This document shows positions 18,340 through 26,348 of a stretch of 34,113 nt of DNA, one piece after another; the first letter of the stretch is position 1, and every line of letters begins with the position of its first letter. Where the stretch lies: positions 1 through 34,113 of the forward strand of contig JAFGRQ010000008.1 in assembly GCA_016935155.1 (NCBI GenBank). The letters run 5' to 3'. Below the pieces are notes generated by a model. It searched no databases and was not told the origin of the DNA. It saw only the letters and a program-made list of their open reading frames with translations. Made by a program: the position numbers and the translations under genes. Origin of the DNA: Candidatus Woesearchaeota archaeon (GTDB lineage Archaea > Nanobdellota > Nanobdellia > Woesearchaeales > UBA10107).

Positions 18340-21300
18340 ATGAAAAGGACTATCCTTTTGCTTTTATTTGGCATGTTCTTAATTTCTGTAGCTCACGCGG
18401 TGGGAACAATAACAGTAACAGACACCGTCCGGCCGGAAATCAAGGCAACATTTAATGAAACGGTTCAGGAGCTGAGGGTTGGAGATTTTGAGTTAAGGTA
18501 CACTGCAGACGATTCAGTTATTGATTTAACAAACTCGACAGAGGACAACAGAACATTTATTTTCGTTCCCAAGACGTCGCTAAGAAACGGATTTTATACA
18601 TTTTGGGTCAATGCCAAGGATTTGATTGGAAATCCAAAAACTTTTGAGCAGAATATCGCAGTCAACATAAACAAGACAGACATTTATTTTAAGGAGCCGA
18701 TAACAGGATTTTCAAGCAAACCAAAATACAACATAATTCTCGGAACAAGCAGAGATGCGATGTGCAGATGGAGTTACTTCAATATTCCTTACAACTTGAT
18801 GCTTGCTAATTCTTTTTCAGTAACCGGAACAGAATCTGCAATGGTTACTGACCACACAATAAAAGATTTTCCCGTTTCTGCAAGCGGAGTGAGTCCCGAG
18901 GCTTTTAATTCAGACGGAAGAGAAACACTTCCTTACATTTATGTGGCATGTATTGATAAGTTGGGTTTGAACGTGAGCAAAAAAATGTACACGGGGTTTG
19001 ATGAAAGCGGTCCAGTTGTAAGCCTCAAAGAAGCAACAACCCCTGTAATAAAAACTCCTCCGACATCAAAAATAACAACGGATTCGCAGTATGACAGAAT
19101 TTTTTGTTCAATAAACAACAATCCTTTCAGCACGCAGTCAAAATTAGACATAGCAACATATGTCCGTTCCCCTGTTCATAATATAATCTACGATCCGCCG
19201 GATACAGATTCAAATGGGGAATACACTTACACGATTATTTGCGAAAATTTAGCAGGAACGCAGGCAGCTCCAATTACACAAAAAATAGTCGTTGATACAA
19301 AAGATGCCCTTTCGATAAATATAGTTCTGCCGAATGCATACATTCAGCCGGTCACAAATGCTATTCTGCAAGTAAAAGCAGAAACAAACAAAGAGGCAGA
19401 ATGCGAAGCATACTTGGATGATTATGAAGATGAAACAATTCTTGTTGCAGATGCAGAAACAGGAACTGTGCATACAAAATCAATAAGCACAATGAAATCT
19501 TTAACAATAGGAGAAATCGTTATTCCCGGAACTGCAAAAAACATTTTTCTGAATGGAACACATTATTTGCGTGTGTGGTGCAAAAGCAATTATGCCGGAT
19601 TTGAAGATTTTGCGGAGGAGACAAAAAAAATCACAATAGATACATCGGCGCCGTCCACTCCAACAATAAACGCAACAGCATGCGAAGATGACGAAATTGA
19701 CATACTATTGAAATCTTTCGATAATGAATCAGGAATTGTCGGCTACAACTATACTTTAACGGGTCCAAACGTATCATTGACAAATAAATTCAGCGCCACG
19801 GGAGAAATCACAGAAACAGGATTAAAGCTCTCTTTGGGCGGGCAGTACAGAATAACAGCATTCTCGATGAATGGAGCAGGAAAAACATCGAGTGTTTCAA
19901 GCCCACATTCCTTTACATTCAATCCCAATACAACAATAGCTTGCATGGAGAAGGACCCGCCGTACGTTACATACAACATTACAAATACATCTTTCGGAAG
20001 AACAGTAAGATTGATATGTTTGGATGAATCTGGGTGCTTAAGTTTAAAATACAATACAGGAACTACAAACTGTTCGCCGACAAAATCAGGAAGTGTAATA
20101 GATTTGACTGCTCCAGACACGATTTGTTACGAGGCAATTGACAGAGCTCAAAATGTCAAGGTTGGTTCGTTCAATATTCTGTTCACAGCAATCGGTTCAA
20201 CTTGCTTTAATACAAAACAGGACGGTTCTGAAACAGATGTTGATTGCGGAGGAAACTGTCCAGGCTGCAATGTAAATCAAAAATGCAAAGGAGATGCAGA
20301 CTGCGCAGAAAGATGGTGCGTAGATTTTATCTGCAAGAAACCTTTGTGCACAGACAAAATAAAGAACGGATTCGAATCTGATGTTGACTGCGGAGGAAAA
20401 ACATGTCCTGGCTGCGCAATAAACAAATCTTGTGTTCTGTTCAGCGACTGTGCAAGCAACTATTGCAAGGATGGAAAGTGCGCTCCGTCGTCATGTATGG
20501 ATGGAATAACAAACGGACTGGAAACAGATGTTGACTGCGGAGGCACGGTTTGCCTCAAATGCTCGGGCGGCAAGAGCTGCAGCAAAGATTCTGACTGCAC
20601 ATCCGGCTCGTGCTATTATGGTTCATGTTCTGGAAAAGAATCTTTCGAGGAATGGGCGCTCAAAAATGGAATAGACCCCGAAGATAAAGATGGAGATGCT
20701 GACGGCGACGGACTGACTAATTATGAAGAGTATCAGCATAATACAGATCCAAAGAACAAAGATACTGACGGCGATGGATATTCTGATAAAAGAGAAATAG
20801 ACGCCAAAACAGATCCGCTTGATGAGTTTGATTTTCCAGTCTCAAAAGTTGGAAGATTTCTTCTTTTGTTTATTGGAATTTTAATTCTTGTAACAGGACT
20901 TTTGATGCTTTATTATTTCAAAGCAGACAAGCAGACAAGTTTGAATATAATCATCATAGGAGGAGCAACTTTGCTAATTCTGCTTTTCGACTGGATGATT
21001 TTCACGATGCCTTCGTTTGTGCATTATTTGCTTGCAGTTTTATCTCTCGGAGGAGCAGGCTATTTGATTTATTTGCACAAAGATGAATTGGAATCGCTTT
21101 TTCAAAAACCCGGAATGATTTTACCGCAGCAAGGATCTCCATCTCAGCAGATGAAAAAACCGGAGGACAGAGGTCCAACAAAAGAAGAAATAGATGAAGC
21201 AAGAAGATTGGCGGAAGAACTGAAAAGGGAAAAAGCGCTCAGGGAAAAGCAAAGAAAGGAGTTGTTCGAGAAATTCGGCGGAGAGCCAAAAGACAATCCA

Positions 21301-21726
21301 GAGATGAAGAACAAGGAACTAGCCAGGCAAAATAAAAACATTCAGATAAAATCCCTTCCAAAATTTAAAAAATTCAAAAAAGAAGAAACTCAAAAACCAA
21401 TTCAAAAGAGAAGAGAAGAATCTGCGGTTGAAAGGCTTTCAAACCTAAAATCAAAAGGCTCCCTAGACACGCTTTCAAAATTAGAAAAGTCAGGCAAAGG
21501 AATGAGCGACATTGAAAGATTAACCAAAAAAAGAGACGCTTTCGAAAAACTCGGTTCAATATCAAAATCGAATTTGAACGACGTTTTCAGCAAGCTTCCT
21601 TCAATAAAGAAAGAAGAAAAGAAGGAAGGAATGAAAAAAGAAACAGATAAAGAAGAGAAAAAGCCGGCCGAATCGGCAGAAAAAACAAAAACCCAAAATA
21701 AAAAACAAAAATCCAAATCAAGGTGA
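18340..21726 (+). CDS. Large surface protein with Ig-like domains, Cys repeats, TSP type-3-like Ca-binding repeats, three C-terminal TM helices and a K/E-rich cytoplasmic tail
   Basis: Signal peptide 'MKRTILLLLFGMFLISVAHAV'. Three 'ETDVDCGG.CPGC..N..C' repeats. 'DPEDKDGDADGDGLTNYEEYQHNTDPKNKDTDGDGYSDKREIDAKTDP'. TMs 'VGRFLLLFIGILILVTGLLMLYYF', 'LNIIIIGGATLLILLFDWMIF', 'FVHYLLAVLSLGGAGYLIYL', then about 200 charged residues. Confidence 0.85.
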   Translation: MKRTILLLLFGMFLISVAHAVGTITVTDTVRPEIKATFNETVQELRVGDFELRYTADDSVIDLTNSTEDNRTFIFVPKTSLRNGFYTFWVNAKDLIGNPKTFEQNIAVNINKTDIYFKEPITGFSSKPKYNIILGTSRDAMCRWSYFNIPYNLMLANSFSVTGTESAMVTDHTIKDFPVSASGVSPEAFNSDGRETLPYIYVACIDKLGLNVSKKMYTGFDESGPVVSLKEATTPVIKTPPTSKITTDSQYDRIFCSINNNPFSTQSKLDIATYVRSPVHNIIYDPPDTDSNGEYTYTIICENLAGTQAAPITQKIVVDTKDALSINIVLPNAYIQPVTNAILQVKAETNKEAECEAYLDDYEDETILVADAETGTVHTKSISTMKSLTIGEIVIPGTAKNIFLNGTHYLRVWCKSNYAGFEDFAEETKKITIDTSAPSTPTINATACEDDEIDILLKSFDNESGIVGYNYTLTGPNVSLTNKFSATGEITETGLKLSLGGQYRITAFSMNGAGKTSSVSSPHSFTFNPNTTIACMEKDPPYVTYNITNTSFGRTVRLICLDESGCLSLKYNTGTTNCSPTKSGSVIDLTAPDTICYEAIDRAQNVKVGSFNILFTAIGSTCFNTKQDGSETDVDCGGNCPGCNVNQKCKGDADCAERWCVDFICKKPLCTDKIKNGFESDVDCGGKTCPGCAINKSCVLFSDCASNYCKDGKCAPSSCMDGITNGLETDVDCGGTVCLKCSGGKSCSKDSDCTSGSCYYGSCSGKESFEEWALKNGIDPEDKDGDADGDGLTNYEEYQHNTDPKNKDTDGDGYSDKREIDAKTDPLDEFDFPVSKVGRFLLLFIGILILVTGLLMLYYFKADKQTSLNIIIIGGATLLILLFDWMIFTMPSFVHYLLAVLSLGGAGYLIYLHKDELESLFQKPGMILPQQGSPSQQMKKPEDRGPTKEEIDEARRLAEELKREKALREKQRKELFEKFGGEPKDNPEMKNKELARQNKNIQIKSLPKFKKFKKEETQKPIQKRREESAVERLSNLKSKGSLDTLSKLEKSGKGMSDIERLTKKRDAFEKLGSISKSNLNDVFSKLPSIKKEEKKEGMKKETDKEEKKPAESAEKTKTQNKKQKSKSR
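20203..20640 (+). repeat. Region coding three tandem Cys-rich repeats (C..G.ETDVDCGG..C..C....C....DC.....C)
   Basis: Translation: CFNTKQDGSETDVDCGGNCPGCNVNQKC.., CTDKIKNGFESDVDCGGKTCPGCAINKSC.., CMDGITNGLETDVDCGGTVCLKCSGGKSC.. Confidence 0.75.
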
Positions 21727-21730
21727 ATTT

Positions 21731-22285
21731 ATGAAAAAGGCAGAAATCACGTCGCAAATATTCATTTACATCATGGTTCTTATTGTTGGAGGAGGAATAC
21801 TTCTTTTCGGATACAAAGCAATAGCGCATTTTACCTCAACAGCGGATGAAACAATGATGATAAAATTCACCAACGATTTTAAAAATGACATAAAAACACT
21901 TTCTTATGGCCAGCAAAAATCAGAGACATATTATGTTCCAAGCTTTGTGAAGCAGATTTGTTTCAAAGGAAGAAGTCTTCCTGCAGATGAAGCGCAGTCA
22001 TATGTGCAGGATGAAATAAGCTATCAATCAGGCAGAAATAAAGATTATTCTTATGTTCAGATAGAGAATTCAATCAGCCAGGATTTAAAGGAAAATGTTT
22101 ATTTTTATCCAAAAGGAACACCCTTCTTTTCGGGCAAGGACATTGACTTGGATGAAGCATCCCGGCAGCCGCCGGTCAGACGCTCCGAAACACTTGAATT
22201 TGCTTGCTTTGATGTAATCGGGGGTTCATTCAAAATAGTAATGAACGGCCAAGGAAGTTCTGTTCTTCTAACGGAGAGTAAATGA
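21731..22285 (+). CDS. Pilin-like protein, class III-like N-terminus
   Basis: 'MKKAEITSQIFIYIMVLIVGGGILLFGYKAI' followed by a soluble ectodomain. Confidence 0.8.
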   Translation: MKKAEITSQIFIYIMVLIVGGGILLFGYKAIAHFTSTADETMMIKFTNDFKNDIKTLSYGQQKSETYYVPSFVKQICFKGRSLPADEAQSYVQDEISYQSGRNKDYSYVQIENSISQDLKENVYFYPKGTPFFSGKDIDLDEASRQPPVRRSETLEFACFDVIGGSFKIVMNGQGSSVLLTESK

Positions 22286-22290
22286 AGTAA

Positions 22291-23424
22291 ATGAAGAAAT
22301 CTCAAATTGAAGTGCAATTCAACTGGATTTTTGTTCTCATTGTCGGAGCAATTCTGTTGACTTTTTTTGTAACAATCGCTCTCAAGCAAAAATCAACATC
22401 AGAGACAATAATAAAGTCAGAGAGTTTCGACGCATTTAATACAATTCTCTCGTCAATCTCTTCGCCGGAAGGCTCTGCAACATCGCCAGTCAAGTTTTCG
22501 GACGACATCGGATATTACTGCATAATAGAAGACCCCTGTATTTGCCAGATTTATTCCGGAAAGAGAACGCAGCCGAGTGCCCTGCTCTTCACAGATGATT
22601 TGTTCATATTTTCTCAAGAGAATCTAAAGGGATTGTACAAAATAGTTTCAAGCAAAGAGTGGACCTTCCCATTCAGAATTGCAAATTTCATTTTCATAAT
22701 CTCTCCTGAAATAAAGTATTTTATAGAGGACACGTTTTTCGGCCAAACAATATTTTATGGGATGCCTCCTGAAACAATTTTAGAGGAGGATGCCGAGTAC
22801 AAGGCAGTAGACAAGGAGCTTTTCAATCCGAATGAGTTTTCAATAACCTCCGGAAACTACAAAGTAAGGTTTGTATTTACAGAAACAAATCCTGAAGATT
22901 TTTCCATTCCAGAAGAAATAAGAGGCTCTGACACCGATGTTTCTGCAGTTTACTTCACAACGGAAAATAGCGCAGACGTAGTTAAATTTTATAAAAAAAG
23001 CAAAAGCGACCCATCAAAATTTTCTTATTCGGACGAGTCTTTTATTTTTGGAGATGCAACAACATATGCTGCGATATTCTCCGAAAACAAAGATGATTAT
23101 GCATGCATGATGAATAACGCGTTCAAAAGATTTATGGCAGCAGCGGAAATAATGAAAGAAAAGCAAATTATTTATCGAAGTCAAGAACAGTTTGGCTGCA
23201 GTTCAGAAAATACATTAGGATTAGAATCAATACAAACAGAAGTAAGTTCAAGTGTGTGTTGCACAAGTTACGACACACATGCATCAAGCAGTCTTTTGAA
23301 AATTTCAATAGATATGTTTAATTTGCAGGACTATGATTCTTACCTTTCAGTTAAGAGAGAAATCTCAGCACTGAATTCGCAGAATGACAATGCAGTCAGA
23401 AACGGGTGCCCAAATTTATATTAA
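22291..23424 (+). CDS. Pilin-like protein, class III-like N-terminus
   Basis: 'MKKSQIEVQFNWIFVLIVGAILLTFFVTIALKQ' plus an about 340-aa ectodomain with Cys (CICQ, SVCCTS). Confidence 0.8.
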   Translation: MKKSQIEVQFNWIFVLIVGAILLTFFVTIALKQKSTSETIIKSESFDAFNTILSSISSPEGSATSPVKFSDDIGYYCIIEDPCICQIYSGKRTQPSALLFTDDLFIFSQENLKGLYKIVSSKEWTFPFRIANFIFIISPEIKYFIEDTFFGQTIFYGMPPETILEEDAEYKAVDKELFNPNEFSITSGNYKVRFVFTETNPEDFSIPEEIRGSDTDVSAVYFTTENSADVVKFYKKSKSDPSKFSYSDESFIFGDATTYAAIFSENKDDYACMMNNAFKRFMAAAEIMKEKQIIYRSQEQFGCSSENTLGLESIQTEVSSSVCCTSYDTHASSSLLKISIDMFNLQDYDSYLSVKREISALNSQNDNAVRNGCPNLY

Positions 23425-23453
23425 AAATTCAAACTAAAAATGAAAATTAAAAA

Positions 23454-23978
23454 ATGAAATACAAAAAAAACAAAAAAGCACAGGTACAGATGACAGAGAA
23501 TGTGATAATTCTTTTTATTTTCTTCATTCTTCTTGTATTTTCAATCGTTTTTTATACAAGACTGCAGACGGCAAAGATAGGAGATGTATCTACAGAAAAA
23601 GCAGAAATGGATGCCATAGAAATCGCACAAAAAGTTCTGTCAATGCCTGAACTTCAATGCTCTGTGCAAGGTGCCGCGACACCAGACTGCTACGATTTTG
23701 TATCTGTCAATGCAACAGCCTCTGCAATGGAGAAAAATCCAGATCTCGTAAACATATACTCTAATATTTTTAAATTTTCTACAATCACAATTCAGAAAAT
23801 TTTTCCAGAAAAAGATGAAGAAGTTTTTGTAATTTATGACAAAAAAAATGAAGAATTGCAAGACATAATGCCAACTTATTCGCCAATTATTTTGTGTGAG
23901 TATAGTCAAAGCAATTTCGGATACGGTCAGACAAGAATTTGCAGTTTCGGGGTGCTAAAAGTTGCAGTTTACAGCTAA
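23454..23978 (+). CDS. Pilin-like protein
   Basis: 'MKYKKNKKAQVQMTENVIILFIFFILLVFSIVFYTRLQTAK'. Confidence 0.8.
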   Translation: MKYKKNKKAQVQMTENVIILFIFFILLVFSIVFYTRLQTAKIGDVSTEKAEMDAIEIAQKVLSMPELQCSVQGAATPDCYDFVSVNATASAMEKNPDLVNIYSNIFKFSTITIQKIFPEKDEEVFVIYDKKNEELQDIMPTYSPIILCEYSQSNFGYGQTRICSFGVLKVAVYS

Positions 23979-24474
23979 AAAAGGACAGATGGAAATGATT
24001 GGACTTGCAATAATAGTTATTCTTATCGCTTTTGGAATGTTTTTCATAATTCGGTTTTCAGTGTCCGACCAGCAGGAGAGCATAACAAAAACAGTGCAGG
24101 TAAAGGAGCTGCCAAAAAATTTTTTGAATACCCTCTTGTATTCTGAAGCGGGATGTGAAGGAAGCTCGGCAACATTTACGAGGCTAATCGGAGATTTGGA
24201 AGATCCGTTGTCAAGCAGTCTCACCTGCGGAGGAAAATCGGGAGAAGATTTATTTTTTTATTTGAATGAAACCCTTAGTGATCTTCTCAGCCAAACGCTC
24301 GGTGAATGGGGACATAATTATGAACTACTAATAGATTTTCCTGACACGGCACCGATTGAAGAAAATGAGATTAGGATAACGAATATTTGTATCGGCGACC
24401 AAAAGGATTCAAGTCATTTCCCTTTTACGGGAGACTATGGGATGATAAGGGTCGTTCTGACAATATGTCACTAA
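23962..24474 (+). CDS. Pilin-like protein (TTG start, overlapping the upstream gene)
   Basis: '(M)QFTAKKGQMEMIGLAIIVILIAFGMFFIIRFSVSDQQ'. Only the TTG start at 23962 keeps the KKGQ motif. Confidence 0.75.
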   Translation: MQFTAKKGQMEMIGLAIIVILIAFGMFFIIRFSVSDQQESITKTVQVKELPKNFLNTLLYSEAGCEGSSATFTRLIGDLEDPLSSSLTCGGKSGEDLFFYLNETLSDLLSQTLGEWGHNYELLIDFPDTAPIEENEIRITNICIGDQKDSSHFPFTGDYGMIRVVLTICH

Positions 24475-24520
24475 CTGCCAAAGCAGTTCAAAAGCAGTCC
24501 ATCATGGTGATTTGAGTAAG

Positions 24521-24535
24521 ATTTATATATAAATA
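24521..24535 (+). promoter_or_regulatory. Putative TATA box for the 24564 gene
   Basis: 'ATTTATATATAAATA' about 29 bp before ATG 24564, in an 89-bp gap. Confidence 0.6.
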
Positions 24536-24563
24536 GGGGCTTTAAACCCCTAGAGGTGACTAG

Positions 24564-24839
24564 ATGAACAAGAAGGGCGTTGAAATTTCTATGAACGTTA
24601 TCATCATAGCTGCAATCGGCTTGATGGTTTTAGTTGTTCTTTCGGCGATATTCCTTGGAAGAATTGGTGTATTCAGCCAAAGTACTGCTGATTGCTCGAT
24701 ACAAGGAGGAATATGTGCAGAGCGTTGCGGCGATATTGATGTGGGGTCAGAGGATTACTTAACACCAAATCCATCGATAAAGTGCAAGCTTCCTGACGGA
24801 GAACCAGGAGTGTGCTGTTTGAAGGTAGCAACACAATGA
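24564..24839 (+). CDS. Small pilin-like protein with C-terminal CC motif (tandem paralogue 1)
   Basis: 'MNKKGVEISMNVIIIAAIGLMVLVVLSAIFLGRIG...GVCCLKVATQ'. Confidence 0.8.
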   Translation: MNKKGVEISMNVIIIAAIGLMVLVVLSAIFLGRIGVFSQSTADCSIQGGICAERCGDIDVGSEDYLTPNPSIKCKLPDGEPGVCCLKVATQ

Positions 24840-25129
24840 ATACAATCAAAGCAAAGCTTTGCTGTACCCATCGAAACAAGTTTCGATTGGGCAAAAAAGG
24901 AGCAGAAATGGCTTTGAATGTAATTATCATAGCAGCCATAGCTCTCGTTGTCATGGTCATTGTTCTTTTTATTTTCGGGAGCAAGTCATCAGACATATCA
25001 AAAACAACAGAAGATTGCGGGGCCAAATTTGGCGAATGTTTGCTCAAGGAAGATTGTATCGGCCGGCCAATCATATCGAATACAGACTGTGAAAAGAACG
25101 ATGAAGTTTGCTGCATTAAGCTCTCTTAA
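24836..25129 (+). CDS. Small pilin-like protein with C-terminal CC motif (tandem paralogue 2); start could instead be TTG 24887
   Basis: ATG 24836 overlaps the upstream TGA. Core 'GKKGAEMALNVIIIAAIALVVMVIVLFIFG...EVCCIKLS' matches the preceding protein. Confidence 0.75.
   Translation: MNTIKAKLCCTHRNKFRLGKKGAEMALNVIIIAAIALVVMVIVLFIFGSKSSDISKTTEDCGAKFGECLLKEDCIGRPIISNTDCEKNDEVCCIKLS
24850..24891. repeat. Two adjacent inverted repeats between the paralogues' conserved cores
   Basis: AGCAAAGCTTTGCT (24850-24863, perfect palindrome) and CCCATCGAAAC-AA-GTTTCGATTGGG (24867-24891, one bulge). Confidence 0.65.
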
Positions 25130-25157
25130 TTTTTCTTCTCCTTTTTCTTTTTTCTTA
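25129..25157 (+). terminator. Probable archaeal U-rich terminator
   Basis: Pyrimidine/T tracts 'TTTTTCTTCTCCTTTTTCTTTTTTCTTA' immediately after the stop codon. Confidence 0.55.
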
Positions 25158-25172
25158 TAAATCCCATAGATA

Positions 25173-25190
25173 CATTTAAATATATTTAAA
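25173..25190 (+). promoter_or_regulatory. Putative TATA box for the 25206 small ORF and downstream operon
   Basis: 'CATTTAAATATATTTAAA' about 16-33 bp upstream of ATG 25206, after the T-rich terminator. Confidence 0.55.
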
Positions 25191-25205
25191 AGCCATTTGT
25201 CTAAT

Positions 25206-25340
25206 ATGCAAAAGAGAGGCGGCAGAGGCATTCTAAACCATAAAGGGGACTCTGAAGTTCTCATCGTAGTCATCTTGATTTCAATGCTTTGTCTGCTTGT
25301 AATTGCAGCAATTTACGTAATGGTGAATAAGGCATCATGA
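25206..25340 (+). CDS. 44-aa single-helix pilin-like small protein (not in ORF track)
   Basis: My translation: MQKRGGRGILNHKGDSEVLIVVILISMLCLLVIAAIYVMVNKAS*. Good TATA upstream; its TGA overlaps ATG 25337. Confidence 0.7.
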   Translation: MQKRGGRGILNHKGDSEVLIVVILISMLCLLVIAAIYVMVNKAS

Positions 25341-26206
25341 GCAAAAAACCGAGCAAAAAGGCAGACGTCGCTTTCGAGAAACTTGTCGTAATCATTGCAG
25401 CATTTATTTTTTTGCTTGCGATGATTCCTGTTGTCAATTACATTCTTTCAAAAGACGAAGATGCCGCTAAATTGGTCTGTCACAATAGTGTTCTTCTGAG
25501 GCAAAAGGCAGCAGTGGATGTTCCGGTTATTGGAGAAGAAGGCAGTCCTCTTCTATGTCCAACAACAACCATGAAAATTTCAGGAAATGATGAAAAAATA
25601 AAGAGAGAAATTGCCAATTTGATAGCAGATACTTGGTGGCAGTTCGGAGAAGGGAGATTCGAAGATGTGCTGAAGGAAGGAACGGCAGGAGGGAAACACG
25701 AATGTGCAATTCGTTATGTTCTGCTCCTAAAAAATCCAGACTTTAAAATTTCGGCGAATGAATTCGCAAATTATCTTGCCAAAACAACATACAAGTTTGT
25801 AGCAGAAGAAGGTTCATATTATTCAACTGCAGACAAGCCAGTGACATATCTTGACTACATTCAAAAATCAGAAGGAGGAACAGGAAATATTTTTTTGTCG
25901 GATATAGAAGCTCCACAAACTTATGCGATTGCATTTGGCTCTCCAACTGTTAAACCGGGTGCATGGATTTCTGTTCCAGCGGGGGGCGGTGCAGTACTGA
26001 GTGCAGCTTTTTGCTTTATTCCGGCTGTTGGTTGGGCAGCGTGCGGGGGAGCTGTGGTAGTGGGTGCAGTGACCGGCGCATATTTCTTATCTGATGATGC
26101 GGGGGAAATCGCAGCAAAAATTTTCAGCGAAAGAGAGGTTTCATCAATATATGTTGTTCCTCTTGAAGAACTGATGAGGGGTGAGCACTGTGTCATGCAC
26201 AAGTAA
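25337..26206 (+). CDS. Pilin-like protein with a second, Gly/Ala-rich hydrophobic segment near the C-terminus
   Basis: 'MSKKPSKKADVAFEKLVVIIAAFIFLLAMIPVVNYIL' and 'PAGGGAVLSAAFCFIPAVGWAACGGAVVVGAVTGAYF'. Confidence 0.8.
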   Translation: MSKKPSKKADVAFEKLVVIIAAFIFLLAMIPVVNYILSKDEDAAKLVCHNSVLLRQKAAVDVPVIGEEGSPLLCPTTTMKISGNDEKIKREIANLIADTWWQFGEGRFEDVLKEGTAGGKHECAIRYVLLLKNPDFKISANEFANYLAKTTYKFVAEEGSYYSTADKPVTYLDYIQKSEGGTGNIFLSDIEAPQTYAIAFGSPTVKPGAWISVPAGGGAVLSAAFCFIPAVGWAACGGAVVVGAVTGAYFLSDDAGEIAAKIFSEREVSSIYVVPLEELMRGEHCVMHK

Positions 26207-26348
26207 AAAAGCAGATACGGGGCCGTTCTGGATTATTCTAACTATCATTTTAGCTCTGCTTTTCCTGCTCTGGCTGTTTTTTTACTCAGCATCGCTGAAA
26301 GATAAAATGATGGAAACCGTCAAGAATTTTTTCGGAGGGTTTCTATGA
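26181..26348 (+). CDS. 55-aa single-helix pilin-like small protein (GTG start at 26181 or 26190; not in ORF track)
   Basis: My translation: (M)STVSCTSKKADTGPFWIILTIILALLFLLWLFFYSASLKDKMMETVKNFFGGFL*. Overlaps the preceding gene; its TGA overlaps ATG 26345. Confidence 0.7.
   Translation: MSTVSCTSKKADTGPFWIILTIILALLFLLWLFFYSASLKDKMMETVKNFFGGFL

Noticed and set aside
20203-20640. Possible CRISPR-like or DNA repeat array
   Set aside because: Similarity is at protein level (Cys repeats), spacing is coding and DNA repeats are imperfect; no CRISPR found in the window.
24812-24835. Upstream extension of the second paralogue (MLFEGSNT)
   Set aside because: Begins at a TTG inside the preceding gene; ATG 24836 or TTG 24887 are better starts.
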